Positions 36,766-46,442 are shown, counted from the first letter of the stretch. The stretch is 64,000 nt of DNA from Lachnospiraceae bacterium (GCA_022799755.1 JAAWOU010000001.1:88583-152582); one strand, 5' to 3'. Numbers and translations are program-made. The notes: a model not told the origin generated them from the letters alone.

Positions 36766-37140
36766 TTACAGTGCCTCTAACAGTTCACGGGACAGCCCGC
36801 GGATGGTCTGCAGCCGATCGCGCATGTCTTTCGCATCAGCCGTTTCGTCCGAATCTTTCACGCATTCCGCCGGAAATGTCAGCCGCTCGATTTCCGCAAC
36901 CGTCTTCTTCGCCCTGGTAAATCTCTCCACCAGATGAAGCTTTCCCTCATACTCCTGCAGGATTCTGTCACAGCGCTTGATCAGATCATGTACGCCCTGC
37001 CTGCTGATCCCCCGCTCTTCGGCGATTTCTCCCAGAGACATATCACGGTATACCGCGTCCTCATAGACGCTGCGCTGATGCGCGGTCAAAAGCTCTCCGT
37101 AGAAATCAAATAGCATTGTCTGTTCATATATCTTATCCAT
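36766..37140 (-). CDS. ylxM: YlxM/p13-like DNA-binding protein
   Basis: This 124-residue helix-turn-helix protein ([36 protein letters not shown]) resembles a sigma-70 region 4 module. YlxM is conserved upstream of ffh and has been linked to regulation of signal recognition particle activity. The ATG at 37140 follows a consensus promoter; the frame to 37188 runs through that promoter and is not used. Confidence 0.93.
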   Translation of the reverse strand: MDKIYEQTMLFDFYGELLTAHQRSVYEDAVYRDMSLGEIAEERGISRQGVHDLIKRCDRILQEYEGKLHLVERFTRAKKTVAEIERLTFPAECVKDSDETADAKDMRDRLQTIRGLSRELLEAL

Positions 37141-37159
37141 ATCACTACCAACCTTGTGT

Positions 37160-37188
37160 ATCTTACTACAGAAACATAGAGGTGTCAA
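37160..37188 (-). promoter_or_regulatory. Sigma-A promoter of ylxM-ffh
   Basis: TTGACA (37183-37188) and TAAGAT (37160-37165) are 17 bases apart. The transcript would start near 37153, giving a very short leader before the ylxM ATG at 37140. Confidence 0.85.
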
Positions 37189-37199
37189 GTGTTTTTTCT

Positions 37200-37227
37200 T
37201 TACAGGTGCAAACTTACAGGTGCAAAC
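37200..37227. repeat. 14-bp tandem direct repeat between divergent promoters
   Basis: TTACAGGTGCAAAC occurs twice head-to-tail (37200-37213 and 37214-37227). It lies just upstream of the -35 of the ylxM promoter and upstream of the divergent promoter of the DUF6688-like gene, a position suited to a regulator binding site. Confidence 0.75.
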
Positions 37228-37248
37228 AAACTCTTTTTCCGCACCATG

Positions 37249-37277
37249 TTGACATCCGATTTTCCCTATTATATGAT
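37249..37277 (+). promoter_or_regulatory. Sigma-A promoter of the DUF6688-like membrane protein gene
   Basis: Consensus TTGACA (37249-37254) and TATGAT (37272-37277) are 17 bases apart. A leader of about 85 bases follows, containing a GGCGC...GCGCC inverted pair near 37300-37330. Confidence 0.85.
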
Positions 37278-37367
37278 AAGTTCATATATACGGTAGTCGG
37301 CGCCTGCGCGCAATTTGGGCTTTGCGCCGAAAATGTCGTAAAATCACCGGATTGAAAGGGACAGACT

Positions 37368-38690
37368 ATGCGCTGGAATAAAAGCATTCTGAAAATAAAG
37401 GAATTCGTCCGAAAAAGGCCTCTGGCCTCCTCCGTCATCGCGGCTTTGTTTGGAGGACTTGCCGCCAGTTTTCTGTCTTTTGCGCCTACATTCTTCAGAT
37501 ATACGGGATATGATTTCCTGCAAACGCTGCCGACACTATACCTCTCAATCCTTATGGCAGGACTGGTTTTGGCAGCTTTTCTCCTGTTTCCGCTGGTCCT
37601 GACAGGCATCGAATTCTACCTGCTGTTCTGTCTGGCCGTGAACGCCGAAAAAAACTATGCCCGCCATCGGATATTCGATGTCATCGCCATACCTTTGGGA
37701 GTCCTGTACAGCTGCATTTACCTGAGTGTGCTGGACGGTGTAATGTTTGACAGCGACTGGACCGAGACCCTGATCAATTCCCAGCGCCATACACCGGTCT
37801 ACACCCAGGACGCACCCACCGTGTGGGTCATCGCCCTCGTGGGGTTTGTCGGATATCTGCTCGTGAGCTTTCTCCCTCTGCGGAAAACCCCGCCTCTTCT
37901 CCTGGTGCTGGGCATGTCCGCCATGTACTTAGGAACCGCGGAGAGCGTCATATGGGCCTGGCAGGTCTGTCAGGACCCTATATCCGGCCTGCTGCTCATG
38001 CTGCTTCCGCTTAACTGCATCCTCATCACGGCCAGAACCATCCTGCACAAGATCCGGGAATGGGAGCGCATCCCCCATGAATCTTACAAAATTGACCGGG
38101 TCCCTCTCCTGCGCGGCTTAAGACGCATTCTGGAAGATGCGCGGATGTGGCCTTTTGCGGCTTTTTTGCTTGTGCTGCCCCTGCTGGGCATCCTCACAGC
38201 CGTCCTCGTCCTGTTCGGCCAGGCGCCCGACTCCGTCATCCGGGCCTGGACGGAGACCAGCGACTGGAATCTCTCCAGACGCACTGCCCCCCAGAATGTG
38301 TCTGTGGACGAGCATTATCTCTGCACGGTGGCGGCCGGAGGGCACAGGCGGATCGTGAAGCCGCTTCGCCTGGGGATCCGGCACGGCCATGAGGTCATCG
38401 TAAACCGGCAGCTGTGTGTGGCCAATGCATTTGAACAGGTTCTGGAGGAAAGAACGCCCCGGTTCCACAGAATCGTGCGGCATTTTTACGACAGGTACGG
38501 CTATCCTGTGGCAAGGCATATCCGCTCCCCCTATACCGCCGACATCATTTACTGTCTCATGAAACCGCTGGAGTGGCTGTTCCTGGCGGTGCTGTACCTG
38601 ACGGATGTCCATCCGGAAGACAGAATTGCCGTACAATATCTGGACCGCGCAAAATCCGCCTCCCCCGAAAGCGGCTCTCACAGTTTCTGA
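37368..38690 (+). CDS. Polytopic membrane protein, DUF6688-like
   Basis: This 440-residue protein has about seven predicted membrane helices in its first 285 residues, then a soluble C-terminal part. That part contains DEHYLCTVAAGGHRRIVKPLRLGIRHGHEVIVNRQLCVANAFEQVL and ERTPRFHRIVRHFYDRYGYPV. I recall this His/Arg-rich pattern from a family of uncharacterised clostridial and bacilli proteins (DUF6688); the assignment is from memory. Function is unknown. It is the only plus-strand gene in this part of the window, has its own promoter, and its last 13 bases overlap the convergent yitT gene. Confidence 0.7.
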   Translation: MRWNKSILKIKEFVRKRPLASSVIAALFGGLAASFLSFAPTFFRYTGYDFLQTLPTLYLSILMAGLVLAAFLLFPLVLTGIEFYLLFCLAVNAEKNYARHRIFDVIAIPLGVLYSCIYLSVLDGVMFDSDWTETLINSQRHTPVYTQDAPTVWVIALVGFVGYLLVSFLPLRKTPPLLLVLGMSAMYLGTAESVIWAWQVCQDPISGLLLMLLPLNCILITARTILHKIREWERIPHESYKIDRVPLLRGLRRILEDARMWPFAAFLLVLPLLGILTAVLVLFGQAPDSVIRAWTETSDWNLSRRTAPQNVSVDEHYLCTVAAGGHRRIVKPLRLGIRHGHEVIVNRQLCVANAFEQVLEERTPRFHRIVRHFYDRYGYPVARHIRSPYTADIIYCLMKPLEWLFLAVLYLTDVHPEDRIAVQYLDRAKSASPESGSHSF

Positions 38691-39598
38691 CTGAATATGC
38701 TCTTGTATCCCTCCCCGTATATCTCGGAGGCGCTTGTGATGATCGTAAAGGCTATGGGATCCTCCTGCCTGACGATTTCTTCCAGCTTCGGCGAAAGGGG
38801 CTTTTTCACCACGCATAAAATCACCTTTTTGTCCGTCCCTGTATAAGCGCCGTAGCCTGAAATGTAGGTGGCGCTGATGTCAAGCTCCTCCAGAAGCCTG
38901 CTTACAATGGCCTCGGGTTTGTCGCTGATGATAAAGAACATCTTAGCCCCGTCCCGGCCGTACAGAACCAGATCCAGCATCACGGAATTGATGAACACTA
39001 CCACGCCCGCGTACAGCGCCGTGTCCAGGTTCTGGAACACGAAAGCGGATGCCGTCACAATGACGGCGTCTGTCAAGAGGAAGAGAAAGCCAGTCTTTAA
39101 GTGAGGGAATTTCAGCCGCAGAAGCTTAATGATGATATCCGTCCCTCCGGTGGTGGCTCCCGCCTTAAACACCAGCCCCAGAGACACTGCCATCAGGGAA
39201 GCTCCCACCAAGGCAGCCAGCAGCGGGTCCGCGGTAAGGGGGCCTATGGGCGTAAGCAGATTCGTAAAATAGGAGGTGGCCGCCGTGCAGTACATGGTGG
39301 AAAGGATAAATTTCCAGCCAAACTTCCACATGCCCAGGGCCAGGATCGGGATATTGACCATGAACATCCATGTACCCGTCTCCAGTCCGGTCAGCCGATT
39401 TAAGATAATCGCAATACCCGTTATGCCGCCCGGCGCCAGAGAGTTGGGATCCAAGAAGAGACTGACGGCCACGGCGTAGATCACGGAGGCGGCAGTGATC
39501 ACCAGATAATCCCACACCCTGCGTTTCGGTGTCTTCTTCTCCTCGTACTGAATTTCGCTTTTCTGTTCTTTGCTGACATTTTCCCTGCCGCTTTTCAT
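38678..39598 (-). CDS. YitT family membrane protein (DUF2179)
   Basis: The 306-residue protein has five to six membrane helices (VWDYLVITAASVIYAVAVSLFLDPNSLAPGGITGIAIILNRL is the characteristic first part) and a C-terminal cytoplasmic DUF2179 domain (AKMFFIISDKPEAIVSRLLEELDISATYISGYGAYTGTDKKVILCVV). The family is widespread in Firmicutes and its transport role is not settled. It overlaps the convergent DUF6688-like gene by 13 bases. Confidence 0.9.
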   Translation of the reverse strand: MKSGRENVSKEQKSEIQYEEKKTPKRRVWDYLVITAASVIYAVAVSLFLDPNSLAPGGITGIAIILNRLTGLETGTWMFMVNIPILALGMWKFGWKFILSTMYCTAATSYFTNLLTPIGPLTADPLLAALVGASLMAVSLGLVFKAGATTGGTDIIIKLLRLKFPHLKTGFLFLLTDAVIVTASAFVFQNLDTALYAGVVVFINSVMLDLVLYGRDGAKMFFIISDKPEAIVSRLLEELDISATYISGYGAYTGTDKKVILCVVKKPLSPKLEEIVRQEDPIAFTIITSASEIYGEGYKSIFSQKL

Positions 39599-39749
39599 AA
39601 CCTGTGATTCCCTCCCAAAATCCCACAGAAGCGGACCACCTGCTTACAGGCAGCCCGCTCGCTCCGGGTATTTATCTCCCTGCTTTTTTCGCTTCGCACA
39701 TGACAGCGCTCCCCACGCCCGGCTCCTGCGCAGATACCCCTGTCACTGA

Positions 39750-41057
39750 TCAGCCGCCTACATTTACCAGCTTGGGCTTGTAGCCTCCCTCTTCCAGTGA
39801 TTTCATAATCTGGTTCTTGTGCTCTGTGCCGAAAGCCTCCATGGTGATGCGCAGTTCCACGGCCGCATTGCGGTTGGTGGTGACGAACTGATTGTGCTCC
39901 AGTTCCACCACGTTTCCGTTGACTTTCGCGATGATGCCGGCCACCTTATACAGCTCGCCCGGCTTATCCGGCAGCAGCATGGATACCGTGAACACCCTGT
40001 CGCGCATAATCAGTCCCTGCTGTACCACGGAGGACATGGTGGTCACATCCATGTTGCCGCCGCTTAAGATAGCCACCACTTTCTTGCCCTTGACATTCAT
40101 ATGCTTTAAGGCCGCAACCGTCAGCAGGCCGGAATTTTCCACTACAGTCTTGTGGTTTTCCACCATGTCCAGGAAAGCCACTACCAGTTCGTGGTCCTCC
40201 ACCGTGATGATATCGTCCAGATTCTTTTGGATATAGGGAAAAAGCTTGTTGCCGGGGGTCTTCACCGCAGTACCGTCCGCAATGGTGCTGACCTTGGGCA
40301 GAGTGACCACATGCCCCTGAGCAATGGACATCTGCATACAGTTTGCCCCGGCAGGCTCCACTCCAATCACTTTGATCTTAGGATTTAAAAGTTTTGCCAG
40401 CGTGGCCACGCCGGTGGCCAGCCCGCCTCCGCCGATGGGTACCAGTATGTAATCTACCAGCGGCAGCTCTTTCACGATTTCCATGGCGATGGTTCCCTGT
40501 CCGGTGGCCACGGTCAGATCGTCAAAGGGGTGGATAAACGTGTATCCGTTCTCCTCCGCCAGCTCATAGGCCTTTGCGCAGGCCTCGTCGTACACATCCC
40601 CGTACAGCACCACCTCCGCGCCGTAGCCCTTGGTGCGGTTCACTTTCATCAGGGGCGTGGTGGTGGGCATGACGATGACGGCCTTTGCGCCGTAGGCTTT
40701 CGCCGCATAGGCCACGCCCTGGGCATGGTTTCCGGCCGAAGCGGTGATCAGCCCCTTTGCTCTTTCCTCGTCTGTCAGCGTGCTTATCTTATAGTATGCG
40801 CCGCGGAGCTTATAAGCACCTGTGAGCTGCATGTTCTCGGGCTTCAGATAGACCTTGTTCCCTGTCTGCGCGCTCAAGTACTCACTGAACACCAGCTTTG
40901 TCTCCAGCGTCACTTTCTTGACGACTTCTGAGGCCTCCTCAAATTTTTCCAGCGTCAATCCCTCTTCCATCCCTGTCTCGCCCTCCATCACTTCCTCCGT
41001 AATTCCCTCCATCACTTCCACCGCCGCTTCCTCTCCGGTTTTCCGCTCAGCACCCAT
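39750..41057 (-). CDS. ilvA: Threonine ammonia-lyase with ACT domain
   Basis: The enzyme deaminates threonine (and often serine) to 2-oxobutyrate for isoleucine synthesis or catabolism. It has the fold-type II PLP site with Lys83 in TGAYKLRGAYYK, ASAGNHAQGVAYAAK, PIGGGGLATGVA and a C-terminal ACT domain (RVFTVSMLLPDKPGELYKVAGIIAKV). An acidic N-terminal extension of about 30 residues with repeated MEGxTxEE units precedes the catalytic domain. Start MGAERKTG at 41057 has GGAGGAG upstream. The single short ACT domain is nearer to the catabolic/short form than to the E. coli biosynthetic IlvA. Confidence 0.93.
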   Translation of the reverse strand: MGAERKTGEEAAVEVMEGITEEVMEGETGMEEGLTLEKFEEASEVVKKVTLETKLVFSEYLSAQTGNKVYLKPENMQLTGAYKLRGAYYKISTLTDEERAKGLITASAGNHAQGVAYAAKAYGAKAVIVMPTTTPLMKVNRTKGYGAEVVLYGDVYDEACAKAYELAEENGYTFIHPFDDLTVATGQGTIAMEIVKELPLVDYILVPIGGGGLATGVATLAKLLNPKIKVIGVEPAGANCMQMSIAQGHVVTLPKVSTIADGTAVKTPGNKLFPYIQKNLDDIITVEDHELVVAFLDMVENHKTVVENSGLLTVAALKHMNVKGKKVVAILSGGNMDVTTMSSVVQQGLIMRDRVFTVSMLLPDKPGELYKVAGIIAKVNGNVVELEHNQFVTTNRNAAVELRITMEAFGTEHKNQIMKSLEEGGYKPKLVNVGG

Positions 41058-41095
41058 GCTCTTCTCCTCCTCTTTGAAATGTTTCCGCGTCCGGC

Positions 41096-42034
41096 TCACT
41101 CCTCCGGCCTTACATCAAACAGCGCATTCACAAACTCGTCCGAATCGAACTTCTGCAGATCGTCGATGGTCTCGCCTACGCCGATATACTTTACCGGCAC
41201 CTGCAGCTCCGACTGAATGGCCACCGCAATGCCGCCCTTTGCGGTGCCGTCCATTTTCGTCAGGATAATGCCGGTCAGGTCCGCCACCTCGCCGAATTCC
41301 CTGGCCTGAACCAATGCGTTCTGGCCCGTGGTGCCGTCCAGCACAATGAGATTCTCTCTGTGGGCGTCGGGGAACTCTCTGTCCACGATGCGGTTCATCT
41401 TCCGCAGCTCCTCCATCAGGTTCTTCTTGTTGTGCAGCCGGCCGGCCGTGTCGATGAGCAGCACATCCACCCCTCTGGCCTTGGCCGCGTTCACGGCATC
41501 GAAGACCACGCTGGCCGGATCCGCGCCCTCGTTTCCGCCTACCATAGGCACATCCGCACGCCTGGCCCACTCCGCCAGCTGATCCCCCGCTGCCGCACGG
41601 AATGTGTCTGCTGCGGCGATCAGCACCTTTCTGCCGTCCTCCTTAAACTTCCCGGCCAGCTTTCCCACCGAGGTGGTCTTGCCCACGCCGTTGACGCCGA
41701 TGACCATGATGACGGACTGACATTTCTCGAATTCATAGGCATTCTCGTCCACCCGCATCTGTTCCTTGATGCCCTCTATCAGAAGCTGCTTGCACTCCTG
41801 AGGCTCTTTGATATGCCGCTCCTTGATCTGGCCTTTCAGACGGCCTATGATCTCTGTGGTGGCGTTCACGCCGATATCTCCCATGATCAGAATTTCTTCC
41901 AGCTCCTCATAAAAGTCATCGTCAATGGCTGAAAAACCATTGAACACGGAGTCTATTCCTCTGACGATATTATTCCTGGTCTTCGTCAGGCCCTCTTTCA
42001 ATCTGGCAAAAAAGCCCTTTTTTCCCTCTGCCAT
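41096..42034 (-). CDS. ftsY: Signal recognition particle receptor FtsY
   Basis: FtsY is the membrane-docking GTPase that receives Ffh-ribosome complexes. The 312-residue protein is an NG domain without a long acidic A domain, as in Gram-positives: P-loop GVNGVGKTTSVGKLAGKF, DTAGRLHNKKNLMEEL, TKMDGTAKGG and GVGETIDDLQKFD. It follows smc by 28 bases. Its partner ffh is 5 kb downstream, separated by ilvA, yitT and the DUF6688-like gene. Confidence 0.97.
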   Translation of the reverse strand: MAEGKKGFFARLKEGLTKTRNNIVRGIDSVFNGFSAIDDDFYEELEEILIMGDIGVNATTEIIGRLKGQIKERHIKEPQECKQLLIEGIKEQMRVDENAYEFEKCQSVIMVIGVNGVGKTTSVGKLAGKFKEDGRKVLIAAADTFRAAAGDQLAEWARRADVPMVGGNEGADPASVVFDAVNAAKARGVDVLLIDTAGRLHNKKNLMEELRKMNRIVDREFPDAHRENLIVLDGTTGQNALVQAREFGEVADLTGIILTKMDGTAKGGIAVAIQSELQVPVKYIGVGETIDDLQKFDSDEFVNALFDVRPEE

Positions 42035-42062
42035 GCCTCATCCCGCTCCTTCCCGCTTTTTC

Positions 42063-45000
42063 TCACGCCGTCAGCTCCTTGTCGATCAGGTTCACGCTGA
42101 CCAGTGTGGACACGCCTTTTTCCTGCATGGTGATACCATAGAGTCTGTCCACCTGCTCCATGGTGCCTCTTCTGTGGGTTATGACAATAAACTGTGTATT
42201 TTTAGTCAGTTTATGTAAGTATTTCGCAAATCTTCCCACGTTGGAATCGTCCAGCGCGGCCTCTATTTCATCCAGCAGGCAGAAAGGCGACGGCTTCAGA
42301 TTCTGAATGGCGAACAAAAGCGAGATGGCCGTAAGCGCTTTCTCCCCACCGGAGAGCTGCATCATATTCTGCAGCTTCTTGCCCGGGGGTTGTGCGATGA
42401 TGCGGATGCCTGCCTCCAGGATATCCTCGTCCTCAATCAGCTCCAGCGTCCCTCTGCCGCCGCCGAACAGTTCCTTGAACACCTTGTCGAACTCACGGCC
42501 GATCTCCGCGAACTTCTCCGCAAACTGTCTGCGCATGGCCGTATCCAGCTCCTCGATGATATTCTCCAAAGTCTTTTCCGCCTCCACCAGGTCGTCCCTC
42601 TGGGCAGCCATAAAGGTGTAGCGTTCCATCAGGTTCTTGTAGTCCTCGATGGCGTTCACGTTTACGTCCCCCAGCTTCTTGATCTGTTCCCGCAGGGAGG
42701 CGATCTCCTTTTTCATAGCCTGCAGATCCGAGAGGCTTTCGTCCCGAAGCTGTGCGGCATCGCTTAAAGTAATCTCATATTCGTCCCACATATAATTAAT
42801 CTGGGACTCCAGCGACTCCTCCATGCGCTCCTTTTGGGCATTGAGGCGGTATACTTCCTTGTCCAGAGCGGACTGCCTCTCGGAGAGTTCCTCCCGCCTT
42901 GCGAAAAAGCTTTTCTGGGCCGCTGACAGTTCCTGCCTTTGCGCCATGGCTGCCCTCAGCTTTTCCTCGGATTCGTTCTGGGCGTCATATGAGGCCGCGA
43001 TGGTCTTCTCGATCTCTTCGATGGCGCGCTGCCTGCTTTCCACCGCTTTCCCGTTCTCTGCCAAAGCCTCCAATACCTCTGCCAGCTCTGCGCCCGCCCT
43101 CTGTATCTCCCCGTCGATACGGTCCACATTGCTCTGCTGGAATCCCAAGGACTGGCGCATCTTCTCCAGCTTCACATCCCAGTCGGACAGGTCTGCGGCG
43201 GCTTCCGTCTCCGCCCCCCGCCATTTCTCCAGTTCCTGCTGGAACTGTTTGATTTCGTCCTGGGTCCGTGCCTCCAACTCCTCGCTGGCGGCCAGCTCCA
43301 GCTGGACAGTCTCCTTTTCGTTCCTGATCTCCAGGGTCTTTTCTTCGATCTGGCGCTCTTCTTCCCGCAGGGAAGCGGCGCTCTCCACCTCCTCTTCCAT
43401 ACGCGCCCTCGCCTGGGCAATGCTCAGCCGGGCTGTATTCTGCTCGATGGACTTGCGCTGGATATCGCCTTTTACGGCCTCCAGATCCACACGCATCCTT
43501 GTGCGCTTGGCCTTAATCCCCTCGATGTCTCTGTCGATCTCGTCAACGGAAAGCTGAAGTTTTTTCACCTTTTTCTCCAGCTCCTCTATCTCCCGGCGCC
43601 TCCCCAGAAGATTGCTGCTGTTCTTATAGGCGCCGCCGCTGATAGCGCCTCCCGGCACCAGCAATTCTCCCTCCAGCGTCACCAGACGCAGGCTCTGATT
43701 GTACTTTCTGGCCAGCTTCAGCGCATTGTCCACATTGTCCACCACCAAAATCCGCCCCAGCAGAGAGCCTGCCACATCGCGGTATTTGTCGTCGATCCGA
43801 ACCAAAGTATCCGCCGTGCCGACAACTCCCTTTTCGGCCAGGGCCTCGGTGTTCTTGAATCTCTGATAGTTCCGGATGCTGGTCAGCGGCAGAAACGTAG
43901 CGCGGCCCAGCCGGTTGGTTTTCAAAAAAGAAATCATACGCTTGGCAGTGTCCTCGTCATCCGTTACAATGTTCTGGATGCTGCCGCCCAGAGCGGTCTC
44001 GATGGCCACCTCATACTTTTTCTCCACATGGATGATGTCCGCCACAACGCCCACGATGCCGCTGTTTCTCTCTTTCTGCTCCATGACTTTCTTGACGCTG
44101 CCGCCGTAGCCCTCATAGCGCTCAGCCAGGTTGGCCAGGGCCTCCAGCCGGGATTTCTCCATGTGATAGGCACTTTTGGTTTCCTGCAGAAGAGCGTCCT
44201 TTTTCGTCAAAGCCTCCCTGAAACCTCCCAGTTCCCGTTCCATGGCGGCTTCCCGCTCGTTTAGGAGCCGCATTTCCTCCGTGACGGCTGCGAATTCCTC
44301 TTCCAGACCCCGGATGGTCTCCTCCCTGGCCGCCTCGTCGGATTTGGCACGCAGAAGTCTGGACTGGAGTTCCGCTTTCCGGATCTTCACCTGCTCCATC
44401 ATGGTGTCAAAGCGGCCCAGCTTGGACTTTATCGTGGCCCGTTTATTCAGTTCGCCGATAATCGTGTTCTTCCCGGCCTCTATGCCCTCATTGAGTTCCT
44501 CTATCCTGCTCTGGAGCCTTTGCAGCTTCTCCTTTGCCTGGTCGGCAAGCACGGCGATCTCCCGCAGCTTCGCATCCGTCTCGCCTTTTTCGGACAGGAG
44601 CTTTTCCCTGTCTTTCTCTCTGGCGGCGATATCTTCCTCCAGAGCGCTTCGCCTGTTGCCGAGATGGGCCTCGCTGCCCTTGGCGGAGTTGATCTGCTCT
44701 TTCAGCACATTCATCTCGCCCTCCAGCTTCCCTCTGGTAAGGCCTGCGTCCGTGGCAGTGCTTCTGGCTGCCTCGATGGACTGCTCCAGCTTCTCAAGCT
44801 CCTCCTGCACCCGGTCGTACTCTGCCTTAATGCCCTCATAGGCCTCACTGGTTTCGGCCAGTTCCCTGCCTGCCAGGGCATACTTCTCCTCCACGCCTTT
44901 CAGCTGCTCTCTGAGACGGGTATTCTCCAGCAAAAATACGTTTACATCAAACTTCTTCAGCTCTTCTCTTTTTTTCAGATACTGTCTGGCAGTCTCGGAC

Positions 45001-45623
45001 TGGCGCTCCAGGGGGCCGATCTGCTTTTCCAGCTCGGACAGGATATCGTTGACACGGACCAGATTCTGCTTCTCGTTCTCAAGCTTGCTCTGGGCCGCAG
45101 CTTTCCTGCGCTTGAATTTCACGATTCCCGCCGCCTCATCAAAAAGCTCTCTGCGCTCCTCTGGCTTACCGCTCAGGATCTTGTCGATCTGCCCCTGTCC
45201 GATAATGGAATAGCCCTCCTTGCCGATACCCGTGTCATAGAACAGTTCGTTTACATCCTTTAACCTGCAGGGACTTCCATTGATCAGATATTCACTTTCT
45301 CCGGAACGGTAGATACGCCTTGCCACCGTCACTTCTTCAAAGCTGGTGGCAAGCTGGTGATCCGTATTGTCCAGCGTAATGGCCACATAGGCATAGCTAA
45401 GTGGCTTCCTGTTCTCTGTGCCCGAGAAAATGACATCCTGCATACTGGCGCCGCGCAGCTGTTTTACCCGCTGCTCTCCCAGAACCCAGCGGACAGCATC
45501 GGCCACATTGCTCTTTCCGCTGCCGTTGGGTCCCACGATTCCAGTGATTCCATTGTGGAACTGGAAATTTATCTTGTTCGCAAAGGACTTAAAGCCCTGC
45601 ACCTCAATATTCTTTAAATACAT
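42063..45623 (-). CDS. smc: Chromosome segregation protein SMC
   Basis: SMC is the condensin ATPase that organises and segregates the chromosome. The 1186-residue protein has the N-terminal Walker A GPNGSGKSNVADAVRWVLGEQ (~32-40), a long coiled coil, a hinge near 510-640 (GSIQNIVTDDEDTAKRMISFLK, GGAISGGAYKNSSNLLGR), a second coiled coil and the C-terminal signature LSGGEKALTAISLLFA with Walker B PFCLLDEIEAALDD. It starts within the end of rnc (10-base overlap), so the two are translationally coupled. Confidence 0.98.
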   Translation of the reverse strand: MYLKNIEVQGFKSFANKINFQFHNGITGIVGPNGSGKSNVADAVRWVLGEQRVKQLRGASMQDVIFSGTENRKPLSYAYVAITLDNTDHQLATSFEEVTVARRIYRSGESEYLINGSPCRLKDVNELFYDTGIGKEGYSIIGQGQIDKILSGKPEERRELFDEAAGIVKFKRRKAAAQSKLENEKQNLVRVNDILSELEKQIGPLERQSETARQYLKKREELKKFDVNVFLLENTRLREQLKGVEEKYALAGRELAETSEAYEGIKAEYDRVQEELEKLEQSIEAARSTATDAGLTRGKLEGEMNVLKEQINSAKGSEAHLGNRRSALEEDIAAREKDREKLLSEKGETDAKLREIAVLADQAKEKLQRLQSRIEELNEGIEAGKNTIIGELNKRATIKSKLGRFDTMMEQVKIRKAELQSRLLRAKSDEAAREETIRGLEEEFAAVTEEMRLLNEREAAMERELGGFREALTKKDALLQETKSAYHMEKSRLEALANLAERYEGYGGSVKKVMEQKERNSGIVGVVADIIHVEKKYEVAIETALGGSIQNIVTDDEDTAKRMISFLKTNRLGRATFLPLTSIRNYQRFKNTEALAEKGVVGTADTLVRIDDKYRDVAGSLLGRILVVDNVDNALKLARKYNQSLRLVTLEGELLVPGGAISGGAYKNSSNLLGRRREIEELEKKVKKLQLSVDEIDRDIEGIKAKRTRMRVDLEAVKGDIQRKSIEQNTARLSIAQARARMEEEVESAASLREEERQIEEKTLEIRNEKETVQLELAASEELEARTQDEIKQFQQELEKWRGAETEAAADLSDWDVKLEKMRQSLGFQQSNVDRIDGEIQRAGAELAEVLEALAENGKAVESRQRAIEEIEKTIAASYDAQNESEEKLRAAMAQRQELSAAQKSFFARREELSERQSALDKEVYRLNAQKERMEESLESQINYMWDEYEITLSDAAQLRDESLSDLQAMKKEIASLREQIKKLGDVNVNAIEDYKNLMERYTFMAAQRDDLVEAEKTLENIIEELDTAMRRQFAEKFAEIGREFDKVFKELFGGGRGTLELIEDEDILEAGIRIIAQPPGKKLQNMMQLSGGEKALTAISLLFAIQNLKPSPFCLLDEIEAALDDSNVGRFAKYLHKLTKNTQFIVITHRRGTMEQVDRLYGITMQEKGVSTLVSVNLIDKELTA

Positions 45624-46327
45624 CCTCTATCCCTCAAAAGCAGAAGCGCCTTGTAGGCAGCCTGCTGCTCCGCCGCTTTTTTCGTCTTTCCATCCCCTGT
45701 GCCCAGGATTTTTCCCTCCATGTTCACGGACACGCGAAACTTCTTGTCATGCTCCGGCCCGCTCTCCTCCAGCAGTTCGTAGTTGAATTCTTTTTTCAGT
45801 TTCCCCTGGATCATCTCCTGCAAAGTGCTCTTGCTGTCATAGAAAAGCTGTTTATCCTCCAAATCCGAGAGCACGAAGCGGTAGATAAAAGATTTTGCCT
45901 GTTCCATGCCGCCGTCCAGGTAAATAGCGCCGATCACGGCCTCCATGGCATCCGACACAATGCTGTCGCGGCCTCTTCCCCCCGTGTTCTCCTCGCCCTT
46001 TCCAAGCAGCATAAAGCGGCCCAGCTCCAGATCCTTTGCGCAGAAAGCAAGGGACGGTTCGCAGACCATGGAGGCGCGCTTTTTCGTCAGCTCCCCCTCG
46101 CTCATCTGAGGATGCTCCCTGAACAGAAATTCACTGGACACCAATTCCAGCACCGCATCCCCGAGAAATTCCAGCCGTTCATAGTTCTGGGTCCTGCGGA
46201 TCTTCTGTTCATTGGTAAAAGAGCTGTGGGTCATGGCCTGCCTTAACAGAGCCCTGTCCCTGAACCGATAGCCGATGCGCTCCTCCAGTACCTCCTCCGA
46301 ATATCCTTTGGTATAGTCTTCTAACAT
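45614..46327 (-). CDS. rnc: Ribonuclease III
   Basis: RNase III cuts double-stranded RNA and processes rRNA. The 237-residue protein has the signature NYERLEFLGDAVLELVSSEF, the second metal motif SDAMEAVIGAIYLDGG and a C-terminal dsRNA-binding domain (KSTLQEMIQGKLKKEFNYELLEESGPEHDKKF). The start MLEDYTKG at 46327 has AGAGGAG upstream; the open frame to 46414 is not needed. It precedes smc and follows acpP. Confidence 0.97.
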   Translation of the reverse strand: MLEDYTKGYSEEVLEERIGYRFRDRALLRQAMTHSSFTNEQKIRRTQNYERLEFLGDAVLELVSSEFLFREHPQMSEGELTKKRASMVCEPSLAFCAKDLELGRFMLLGKGEENTGGRGRDSIVSDAMEAVIGAIYLDGGMEQAKSFIYRFVLSDLEDKQLFYDSKSTLQEMIQGKLKKEFNYELLEESGPEHDKKFRVSVNMEGKILGTGDGKTKKAAEQQAAYKALLLLRDRGCI

Positions 46328-46442
46328 ATCTCTCCTCTTTTCCACCAGAAAGTCTGCCAAGCACAGACTTCTTCCAGACATAGTTTCTGCCGTATACGCA
46401 GTCACAGACCGCATGTCCGGAAGTTTGTATATGGACGCAAAT

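Noticed and set aside
39610..39660. Hairpin after ilvA considered as a terminator
   Set aside because: The 12-base stem depends on several G-U pairs and no T-run follows.
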